Below are positions 1 through 5,196 of a DNA stretch of 5,196 nt, piece after piece. Each line of letters begins with the position of its first letter. The first letter of the stretch is position 1. This DNA comes from Deltaproteobacteria bacterium. Its GTDB lineage: Bacteria; Myxococcota_A; UBA9042; DTJE01. Where the stretch lies: positions 1-5,196 of the forward strand of contig JAADHL010000129.1 of the NCBI GenBank assembly GCA_013151875.1, given 5' to 3'. The notes under the pieces were generated by a model, which was not told where the DNA came from, did not search any database, and was given only the letters and a program-made list of their open reading frames with translations. Both the position numbers and the translations under genes were made by a program.

Positions 1-1376
1 TCCATTCGCTCACGTCGTATCTCTGCCTCGGTTTCGTGCGTGTAGAAGAATTGCCAGTCCTTCCTCAGTTCTTCGGGGAGCTCGGCCAGACCGGAGTCGC
101 TGGTCGCGGCATGGGGAAACCTGACGTACCAGCGTTCGTCCGCGGGCGCTTGAACGCCCCTTGCCGCCAGTACGGCAACGGCGAATGCAGCGGCTACCAC
201 GACCACCAGCGCCCAGCGCTTCCAGTCCTTCATGCGTTCACCCAGCCAGGCCAGGCCGGCGGCCACGAACGCCACCAGGGGGAACATGTGCAGGGCCATG
301 AAGGTCTGTTTCAACTCTTCCCAGTTCTCCTGGAAAAAGAAGAGCAGGGCCACGATGCAATACCAGAACAACAGCACTGAGGCCTCGAACCGCCGCCTTG
401 CGAACAAGACGACCGTTCCAATGGCAGCCAGCGCGGTCAGCACCACTCCCAGGCTCTTGATCGTGACCAAAGGCCACATCAGAAACGTGGGGAATGCAAA
501 ATGAGGGGTCCGGACCACATGGTCGTGAAAGGGATAGTTCAGGAGCCCGTTGAACTGGAAGGTGGTTCCAAAGAAGGAATGGGTGAAAGTGGGCCTGAAT
601 CCCTCCAGATGAGCCACCTGCGACGGATGGATGATCATCTGACCGTAAGCAAAACGGTTCCACAACAGCACGGGCAGGATCGTGATGAAGGCAAAGGCCG
701 TGAACGACCCCAGTCGAACAAGAAACGGCTTGAGCGCCCTGGCGTCCCGCCACTGAAAGGCCAGAAACATCGGTCCCAGGATGATTGCCTCGTTCCGGAT
801 GCCGCCCAGGACACCGTATAGTAGGCCGATGAGCCACCAGCGAGGCTTTTTTTCGGTCATCAGGAACCACAGAAAGACCATCACGAACAGACCCAACTGG
901 TTGCCGTTCAGGCGATCCAGGAACAGGGAGAACGGGTTCAGGACCAGTATCAGGGCGGCCGCCAGAGGCACCGCGAAACCGTCCGTCAGCCTCCTGTACG
1001 ACAGGAACGCGAACAGGAACATCAGGCTCCATGAAACGGCGTAAATCCAGCGGAAAGCGGCCTTGTTGAACAGGGCGAACGGCCCACCGAACAGGATGGC
1101 CGCACCGATGCGCTGATCCTTTGAAGCGATGCCGAAACTGCCGGGCGTGGGGTCGTAGGTATCGTCCGGAACCCGGCCCTTCAATGCGTATTTGAACCTG
1201 GGTGTCCCATCGATACGCCGCAGGTCCACTGGCTGGCCCGTCATGAACATGGCCGGGACCGTGATGTAGGTGTCCCAGTACCCGCGACTCGGCCCGTCGA
1301 AACGCCAGGCCGAGAACACCAGGATCCCAAATGCGAGGCCGAACACGATCCACTGCTGGCGGCGGGTCAAATCCAT
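1..1376 (-). CDS. Polytopic membrane protein, probable GT-C/GT39-like glycosyltransferase (partial, C-terminus missing)
   Basis: The reading frame is open from an ATG at 1376 down to the window edge (458 codons, no stop reached), so the C-terminus is missing. An in-frame TAA lies two codons upstream of the ATG, so no longer start exists; the ribosome site is weak (GGAG about 14 nt upstream). The protein has an N-terminal membrane segment (about residues 9-24), a first external loop with RGYWDTYI (Asp36), then about nine to eleven hydrophobic segments to about residue 405, including 112-127, 134-152, 180-206, 219-239, 305-325, 332-348, 359-379 and 387-405. After that a soluble tail begins. Multiple helices with an acidic residue in the first external loop, and an RNEA motif near 194-197, resemble lipid-phosphosugar-dependent GT-C transferases. 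Family membership is inference from architecture; donor and acceptor are unknown. It lies 122 bp downstream of the M23 peptidase on the same strand and may share its transcript. Confidence 0.75.
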   Translation of the reverse strand, partial: MDLTRRQQWIVFGLAFGILVFSAWRFDGPSRGYWDTYITVPAMFMTGQPVDLRRIDGTPRFKYALKGRVPDDTYDPTPGSFGIASKDQRIGAAILFGGPFALFNKAAFRWIYAVSWSLMFLFAFLSYRRLTDGFAVPLAAALILVLNPFSLFLDRLNGNQLGLFVMVFLWFLMTEKKPRWWLIGLLYGVLGGIRNEAIILGPMFLAFQWRDARALKPFLVRLGSFTAFAFITILPVLLWNRFAYGQMIIHPSQVAHLEGFRPTFTHSFFGTTFQFNGLLNYPFHDHVVRTPHFAFPTFLMWPLVTIKSLGVVLTALAAIGTVVLFARRRFEASVLLFWYCIVALLFFFQENWEELKQTFMALHMFPLVAFVAAGLAWLGERMKDWKRWALVVVVAAAFAVAVLAARGVQAPADERWYVRFPHAATSDSGLAELPEELRKDWQFFYTHETEAEIRRERM

Positions 1377-1498
1377 GGTCCGTTAGTCTACTCCATGCAT
1401 CGACAGCCTACACTCGTCCATGGGCGTAAAGCAAACCGAGCCGTGGCGTGGAATGGAGTCGTGGAGACGTCCCTGCGGACCTTTTCCCTAAAAACCCG

Positions 1499-2839
1499 TC
1501 AACTCCGGGAACCGTCAGCGCCCCTGACGGAAAGGGCCTTGAGACGCCCCACCATGCGTCCGACATAGGCCATGAAGTCCATCTTCTCGTCCTCCGCGAT
1601 GCTGGGACCCGGAGCGGTAAGCAGCTCATCCGGATTGACGAACTTTCCGTCACGCGCCACGGCGAAGTGGAGGTGTGGCCCGGTTGCCCTGCCGGACTTT
1701 CCAACGGTGCCTATGAAAGTGCCGCGTGAAACATGGTCCCCCACCCTGAGCCCCTTCGCAATCCGGTGAAGGTGGGCGTAATAGCTCTGAAAGCCGTTCG
1801 CGTGACGTATCACGACCAGACGCCCGCTGGCGCCCTTCCACCCCCTGAATGAAACGGTGCCCTCGCCCACGGAATAGACGGACGTGCCGATGGGCGCGGC
1901 GTAGTCAAGGGCGCGATGGGGCGTGTAGTTGTGCAGAATGGGATGAAGGCGGCGCTCGGAATACCGTGAGGATACCCGCGTGTATCGCACCGGTGACCTC
2001 AGAAACGGCCTGATTACCGATTGCCCCTGCGCATCGTAGTATTTGACCCCTTTTTCACCCTCGACAGGAAAGGCCGACGCCGTGACCGCTCGACCCTCGT
2101 ACAGGAGGCCGCGGACCATGCCCCAGCGCAGAAACTTGCCGTCGATGCTTTCCTTGACCACGATCATGCGCAACACGTCGCCGCGCCGGCTGTCCGTGAA
2201 AAAATCGATCTGGCCCTCCAGCATCCTGGTGGCCAGACGGCCCACCGCCCGCTCTACACCGCATCGGTCCAGGCTGTTGTACAGGGAATCCCTGATCATG
2301 CACGCGACCTGAATCAGTTCCTTGTCGGTCTCGATCTCCCTGCGCCGCGAGACGTAGGAGCCCTCATCATCGAGCACGGCTTCGATATACTTGACCCTGT
2401 CTACCGGAAAAACCAGCCTTTGAATGACTCCATCAGGCCTGAGGTCCATCTTCCACCGCTGGCCGATACGCAGAGTCCGCATGTTCACGAAACGGCTCAC
2501 AGCCGCAAGAGCGCGTCCGGCGCTGTAGGGATCGGCGCCAAGACGGACCAGGGTCCTGCTGCCGTTTTCGCCGCGGATCATGCGGCCCTCGACCAGGTTG
2601 GTGACCGGAGGCAGCCTGGGTTTTTCCGGCACGGGCTCCGGCAGGGCCGACGGGTCGGGAACCGCCACCGGTCTGGCCAGACGCTGGTCCAGGGTGGGTT
2701 CCACGGTGCCCTCACTTCTGAAGAACACCAGATAGTTCACGACCAGGATTCCGATGACGAAAACCACGCCCAGGGACACGGTTACACGGTTGCGCCGTGC
2801 GGGTTGAAAGCCCCTAAGGTACAAAGGCTTGTCGAACAC
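1499..2839 (-). CDS. MepM-like M23 zinc metallopeptidase (murein DD-endopeptidase family), membrane-anchored
   Basis: The product has 446 residues from the GTG at 2839. It carries a short basic cytoplasmic start (QPARRNR), one membrane anchor at about 18-41 and a proline-rich linker (about 60-80). A central region follows (about 95-270; RIGQRWKMDL, QIDFF, RRGDVLRMIV) that resembles the LysM/OapA-like part of E. coli MepM. The C-terminal M23/LytM domain spans about 285-410. Its zinc and catalytic residues are all present: His308 and Asp312 in HRALD, His356 in YYAHLH, and His389/His391 in GPHLHF. Active M23 enzymes of this type cut peptide cross-links in peptidoglycan in the periplasm, so this one is probably active. 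Two cysteines (180 and 193) in the central region could form a disulfide. A longer frame opens at a TTG at 2914, but that codon lies in the -35 box and has no ribosome site; the GTG has GGAGG 10 nt upstream. It is divergent from the moxR operon. Confidence 0.93.
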   Translation of the reverse strand: MFDKPLYLRGFQPARRNRVTVSLGVVFVIGILVVNYLVFFRSEGTVEPTLDQRLARPVAVPDPSALPEPVPEKPRLPPVTNLVEGRMIRGENGSRTLVRLGADPYSAGRALAAVSRFVNMRTLRIGQRWKMDLRPDGVIQRLVFPVDRVKYIEAVLDDEGSYVSRRREIETDKELIQVACMIRDSLYNSLDRCGVERAVGRLATRMLEGQIDFFTDSRRGDVLRMIVVKESIDGKFLRWGMVRGLLYEGRAVTASAFPVEGEKGVKYYDAQGQSVIRPFLRSPVRYTRVSSRYSERRLHPILHNYTPHRALDYAAPIGTSVYSVGEGTVSFRGWKGASGRLVVIRHANGFQSYYAHLHRIAKGLRVGDHVSRGTFIGTVGKSGRATGPHLHFAVARDGKFVNPDELLTAPGPSIAEDEKMDFMAYVGRMVGRLKALSVRGADGSRS

Positions 2840-2849
2840 CCTGAAACCA

Positions 2850-2854
2850 CCTCC
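2850..2854 (-). promoter_or_regulatory. Ribosome binding site that sets the M23 peptidase start
   Basis: GGAGG (within GGAGGTGG) on the minus strand sits 10 nt upstream of the in-frame GTG at 2839. No comparable site precedes the upstream TTG at 2914. This favours the shorter 446-residue protein, which starts close before its membrane anchor. Confidence 0.65.
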
Positions 2855-2856
2855 AA

Positions 2857-2873
2857 TCGCGACAAGGCCGCGA
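2857..2873 (-). promoter_or_regulatory. Small leader stem-loop next to the peptidase ribosome site
   Basis: TCGCG and CGCGA form a perfect 5-bp GC-rich stem with a 7-nt loop, ending 2 nt before the GGAGG. It falls inside the predicted leader. It could tune ribosome access, but so short a stem may also be chance in GC-rich DNA. Confidence 0.25.
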
Positions 2874-2885
2874 AACGACAGCGGT

Positions 2886-2914
2886 TGTATAGCATTTTCA
2901 ACCACTTCGGGCAA
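2886..2914 (-). promoter_or_regulatory. Probable sigma70-type promoter for the M23 peptidase gene
   Basis: On the minus strand, TTGCCC (2914-2909) and TATACA (2891-2886) are separated by exactly 17 bp, and TG at -15/-14 precedes the -10 box (TGCTATACA), giving an extended -10. Each hexamer matches consensus at four of six positions. The transcript would start near 2879 and leave a leader of about 40 nt before the GTG at 2839. The boxes and spacing are seen in the sequence; promoter activity is inferred. Confidence 0.55.
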
Positions 2915-3021
2915 ACGCTCGACTTTGGATCGATGACACCGACACGCGCGACAGCGCAGCCCGACCGATTGCCGCCTATTGCTTGATCACGCGATCCTGA
3001 TTACCCTTCCCTTTCCGCGCG

Positions 3022-3053
3022 GCCGGGGAATAAACGCGGCTGCCGGGCGTTAA
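3022..3053 (+). repeat. Pair of GCCGGG-N3-TAA direct repeats upstream of moxR
   Basis: GCCGGG-N3-TAA occurs at 3022-3033 and again at 3042-3053, in the same orientation and exactly 20 bp apart, about two helical turns. The pair lies 18 bp before the moxR ribosome site. The spacing would suit a dimeric regulator bound to one DNA face. No convincing -35/-10 pair for moxR could be placed around it. The repeat is directly visible; an operator role is speculative. Confidence 0.3.
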
Positions 3054-3070
3054 TCCGCACGACCGTGAAC

Positions 3071-3075
3071 GGAGG
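3071..3075 (+). promoter_or_regulatory. Strong ribosome binding site of moxR
   Basis: GGAGG lies 9 nt upstream of the ATG at 3085, a good match and spacing that fixes the moxR start. It is clearly the strongest site of the rightward operon: the DUF58 gene has only a weak AGGG about 10 nt ahead of its start. Confidence 0.7.
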
Positions 3076-3084
3076 AAATCCAAA

Positions 3085-4074
3085 ATGGACCAGGACGTCA
3101 GGGTGCTCACGGAAATGGTGAAGAAGGAAGGCGCTTTCGTTGACCGCGTGCTTGCCGAGGTGGGCAAGGTGGTGGTCGGTCAGCGCGAGATGGTCGAGCG
3201 CATATTGGTCGCTCTGTTGTGCCGGGGTCATGTTCTGCTGGAGGGGGTGCCCGGTCTGGCCAAGACGCTGACCGTCAAGACGGTGGCCGATGTCCTGGAC
3301 GCCAGCTTCTCGCGGGTCCAGTTCACCCCGGACCTGCTGCCCGCGGACCTCACCGGTACCCAGATCTACCGCCAGCAGACGGGCGAGTTCACGGTCAAGA
3401 AGGGCCCCATCTTCGCTTCGATTGTGCTGGCCGACGAGGTCAACCGGGCCCCGGCCAAGGTACAGAGCGCATTGCTGGAGGCCATGCAGGAGCGTCAGGT
3501 CACCATCGGGGATCATACGTTCAAGCTGCCCGAACCTTTCCTGGTCCTGGCCACTCAGAACCCCATCGAGCAGGAGGGAACGTATCCCCTGCCCGAGGCC
3601 CAGATAGACCGCTTCATGCTGAAGGTCCGCGTGACCTACCCCAGCCGCGATGAAGAGAAAATCATCATGGAGCGCATGTCGCTGACGACCGTCCCGTCCG
3701 TGGAAAAGGTGCTGACCATCGAAGAGCTCGACCGCGCCCGCGCCATGATGGCCGAAATCTACATGGACGACAAGGTCAAGCAATACATCGTGGACCTGGT
3801 GTTCGCCACTCGCCATCCGGAGGAAGCGGACCTCAAGAGCCTGCGGGACTACCTGCGCTTTGGGGCATCGCCCAGGGCCTCCATATATCTGAACGAGGCG
3901 GCCCGCGCGCACGCGTTCCTGAGACACCGGGGTTATGTGATACCGGAAGACGTGAAATCCATCGGCATGGACGTCCTGAGGCACAGGATCATCCTGTCCT
4001 ACGAGGCCGAGGCCGAAAACCTCACGGCCGAGGACATCCTGCAAAAACTGTTCGAGTCCGTTCCCGTGCCATAG
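3085..4074 (+). CDS. moxR: MoxR-family AAA+ ATPase
   Basis: This is a complete 329-residue AAA+ ATPase of the usual MoxR length. Motifs in order are Walker A GVPGLAKT (54-61), Walker B IVLADEVN with Asp117/Glu118, sensor 1 ATQNP (156-160), the arginine-finger region EAQIDRF (Arg176) and sensor 2 GASPRA (Arg264). All catalytic residues are intact. MoxR ATPases act as chaperone-like remodelers, usually in the cytoplasm, and help partner proteins with VWA domains to mature or bind metal; the genes for those partners usually sit next door, as here. The gene starts the rightward operon with a strong ribosome site, and 12 bp separate its TAG from the DUF58 gene. Its substrate is not shown by the sequence. 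Neighbourhood with a DUF58 gene and an exported protein resembles Bat (aerotolerance) and envelope-stress loci, rather than the methanol dehydrogenase setting that gave the family its name. Confidence 0.95.
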   Translation: MDQDVRVLTEMVKKEGAFVDRVLAEVGKVVVGQREMVERILVALLCRGHVLLEGVPGLAKTLTVKTVADVLDASFSRVQFTPDLLPADLTGTQIYRQQTGEFTVKKGPIFASIVLADEVNRAPAKVQSALLEAMQERQVTIGDHTFKLPEPFLVLATQNPIEQEGTYPLPEAQIDRFMLKVRVTYPSRDEEKIIMERMSLTTVPSVEKVLTIEELDRARAMMAEIYMDDKVKQYIVDLVFATRHPEEADLKSLRDYLRFGASPRASIYLNEAARAHAFLRHRGYVIPEDVKSIGMDVLRHRIILSYEAEAENLTAEDILQKLFESVPVP

Positions 4075-4086
4075 GGTTCGACGGCG

Positions 4087-5022
4087 ATGATTGAAGAGAA
4101 ACGGAAAAAAAGCCTGAAGTCGATGCTGGCCCGCGTGCGCCGCATCGAGATCACGGCGCAGCGCCTGGTGAACGAGCAACTCTCGGGCCGGTATCACAGC
4201 GTGTTCAAGGGCCGCGGCATGAGCTTCGACGAGGTCCGGCCGTACGCGCCAGGGGACGAGGTCCGGCTGATCGACTGGAACGTGTCCGCGCGCACCGGCG
4301 AGGTGTTCATCAAGCACTTTGTGGAGGAACGCGAGCTGACCGTCATGATTTTGGCGGATGCCTCGGGTTCCATGGACTTCGGCCTGTCCTCGGCCGAGTA
4401 CCGACACTCGGACAGGGTCGAACGCGTGGAGGACACCAAGCGTGAGCTGGCGGCGCAGATCGCGGCCGCCATCACCCTTTCGGCCCAGATGAACAACGAC
4501 AGGGTGGGGCTGCTGACCTTCGGCTCCGAAGTCCAGAAGTTCATCCCGCCGCGCAAGGGACGCCAGCACGCGCTGCGCGTGATCCGCGAGGTCCTGGCCA
4601 TGGATGCGTCCGGTTCTCCCACGGACCTGGGCGGTGCCCTGTCCTACCTGGGCAGGGTCCTCAAGCGCAGGGCGGCCATCTTCGTGGTATCCGACTTCGA
4701 GGTCCCGGACTTCGAGCGCGAACTCCGCGTTACTGCCAAGAGGCACGACGTCCACGCGCTGTACGTGCGGGATCCGGTTGAGGACCGCTTGCCCGAGGGC
4801 GGGATCATTCCGCTTCAGGACGCCGAAACCGGCGCAGTGGATTTCGTGTTCGTCGACCGTGGATTGAACGGACGGCTGGAATCCGAAAGACGCGCCCATA
4901 TCGATGACGTGACCCGGACTCTCAACAGGCAGAAGGTCCCGTGCACCATGTTTTCGACTGACGCAACCTATGAAAAACCGCTGGCGGGGCATTTCGCCAG
5001 GCTCAAGGGAAAGGCGCTGTGA
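4087..5022 (+). CDS. DUF58 protein with VWA-type MIDAS metal site
   Basis: This is a 311-residue soluble protein with no membrane segment. The DUF58 signature runs from GRGMSFDEVRPYAPGDEVR to IDWNVSARTGEVFIKHF (about 42-78). It leads straight into a von Willebrand A-like fold with a full MIDAS set: DASGS (Asp91, Ser93, Ser95), a threonine in SPTDLGGAL (Thr179) and an aspartate in VVSDFE (Asp203). Such sites bind a divalent metal and mediate protein contacts. DUF58 proteins are almost always encoded beside MoxR and are its likely partners; the biochemical role is not established. The gene starts 12 bp after moxR with a weak AGGG ribosome site, so it probably relies on coupling to upstream translation. 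Its TGA overlaps the GTG of the next gene. An extra charged stretch of about 14 residues (about 100-116) follows DASGSM, compared with the short link I recall in relatives; its DNA holds a 7-bp inverted repeat. Confidence 0.93.
   Translation: MIEEKRKKSLKSMLARVRRIEITAQRLVNEQLSGRYHSVFKGRGMSFDEVRPYAPGDEVRLIDWNVSARTGEVFIKHFVEERELTVMILADASGSMDFGLSSAEYRHSDRVERVEDTKRELAAQIAAAITLSAQMNNDRVGLLTFGSEVQKFIPPRKGRQHALRVIREVLAMDASGSPTDLGGALSYLGRVLKRRAAIFVVSDFEVPDFERELRVTAKRHDVHALYVRDPVEDRLPEGGIIPLQDAETGAVDFVFVDRGLNGRLESERRAHIDDVTRTLNRQKVPCTMFSTDATYEKPLAGHFARLKGKAL
4383..4416. repeat. 7-bp inverted repeat inside the DUF58 gene
   Basis: CCTGTCC (4383-4389) and GGACAGG (4410-4416) are perfect inverted copies around a 20-bp centre, which itself contains the palindrome TCGGCCGA (4390-4397). 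The element lies within the apparent protein insertion after the MIDAS motif. It keeps the reading frame. It may be the trace of a small in-frame insertion or simply chance. Confidence 0.35.
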
Positions 5023-5196
5023 AAGGTCGGACAAAAACACTTTTTTCAGCCGTCCTGATCACGGTACTACTCGTAGCCCCGCAGGCCTGCAGGGCCTTGC
5101 CGGCGGATGAATCCGCGAAATCAGCCGGCGGCAAACTCGAAAAGACAAAACCGACCAATAGCGAACCCTCAAAAACCAAAGCGAAAAAAACCGAGC
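5019..5196 (+). CDS. Exported lysine-rich protein of the MoxR-DUF58 operon (partial, N-terminus only)
   Basis: The frame opens at a GTG that overlaps the TGA of the DUF58 gene (GTGA, 4 bp), with AAGGGAAAGG just upstream as ribosome site, and stays open to the window end (59 codons). The first 27 or so residues form a signal peptide: basic MKGRTK, a hydrophobic core (LFSAVLITVLLVAP), then QACRALP. Cleavage by signal peptidase I after Ala23 or Ala26 is plausible. Cys24 follows PQA, a poor lipobox, so a lipoprotein is less likely. The mature start is polar and low in complexity, rich in Lys, Ser, Thr and Glu, like a flexible linker, and its DNA is more A-rich than the neighbouring genes. The family is not recognisable from this part. 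In comparable operons this slot can hold a Bat-type or uncharacterised membrane protein. Translational coupling implies that it works with the MoxR/DUF58 pair. Confidence 0.75.
   Translation, partial: MKGRTKTLFSAVLITVLLVAPQACRALPADESAKSAGGKLEKTKPTNSEPSKTKAKKTE

Noticed and set aside
238..1353. Open frame of 371 codons on the minus strand, shifted relative to the membrane protein gene
   Set aside because: It is rich in Arg, Gly and Pro without hydrophobic pattern, while the other frame on the same strand gives a clean multi-helix membrane protein that is open to the window edge.
1377..1498. Possible terminator or promoter between the peptidase and the membrane protein gene
   Set aside because: The only stem seen is 4 bp (GTCC/GGAC) without a following T-run, and the best promoter-like pair (TTGCTT, TAGGCT, 18-bp spacer) matches consensus too poorly to call.
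2021..2986. Open frame of 321 codons on the plus strand opposite the M23 peptidase
   Set aside because: No domain, His/Gln/Ala-rich shadow composition, and opposite a peptidase with full zinc-site motifs.
2960..3030. Sigma70 promoter for moxR (for example TTGCTT, 17 bp, TACCCT)
   Set aside because: Only three of six matches in each hexamer; other spacings were no better, so no moxR promoter is annotated.
3001..5040. Open frame of 679 codons on the minus strand, antisense to both moxR and the DUF58 gene
   Set aside because: Its sequence shows no recognisable domain or sensible composition (very rich in His, Gln, Gly and Asp), it lies fully opposite two genes with intact catalytic motifs, and GC-rich coding DNA often lacks antisense stops.
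5184..5190. Run of seven A residues in the exported protein gene as a frameshift site
   Set aside because: The run is read as GCG AAA AAA ACC, which does not place a proper slippery heptamer in frame, and no downstream sequence is available to judge a product.

Overview
The window is GC-rich (roughly 60% by eye), compactly coded DNA, most likely from a Gram-negative (diderm) bacterium. The signs of a diderm are a MepM-type periplasmic peptidoglycan endopeptidase and a MoxR/DUF58 (Bat-like) operon that continues into an exported protein. This combination would fit Desulfobacterota or related former Deltaproteobacteria, but the sequence alone does not fix the taxon. There are no tRNA, rRNA, CRISPR or transposon features.

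Layout: two genes run leftward from about 2840 and three run rightward from 3085, with a divergent control region of about 245 bp between them. The leftward pair is a MepM-like M23 metallopeptidase (2839-1499) and, 122 bp downstream, a polytopic membrane protein resembling GT-C glycosyltransferases (1376 to beyond the left edge). No hairpin-plus-T-run terminator is visible in the 122 bp gap, so the second gene may be read from the peptidase promoter. The gap holds nothing else I can support.

The rightward set is a MoxR-family AAA+ ATPase (3085-4074), a DUF58 protein with a von Willebrand A-type metal site (4087-5022), and the first 59 codons of a secreted, lysine-rich protein (5019 to beyond the right edge). 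Spacings are 12 bp and then a 4-bp GTGA stop/start overlap, typical of an operon with translational coupling. By analogy with known MoxR-DUF58-Bat loci, MoxR probably acts as a chaperone-like ATPase that remodels or activates VWA partners, and more VWA or Bat genes may lie to the right. Their placement back to back with a cell-wall hydrolase suggests an envelope role, but this is inference from position only.

Points to check: the peptidase start (a GTG with a ribosome site, not an upstream TTG that falls inside the likely -35 box); a paired GCCGGG-N3-TAA motif spaced exactly 20 bp upstream of moxR; an apparent charged insertion just after the DUF58 metal motif, whose DNA contains a 7-bp inverted repeat; and the unidentified exported third member of the operon. 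I see no clearly new biological system in the window itself.
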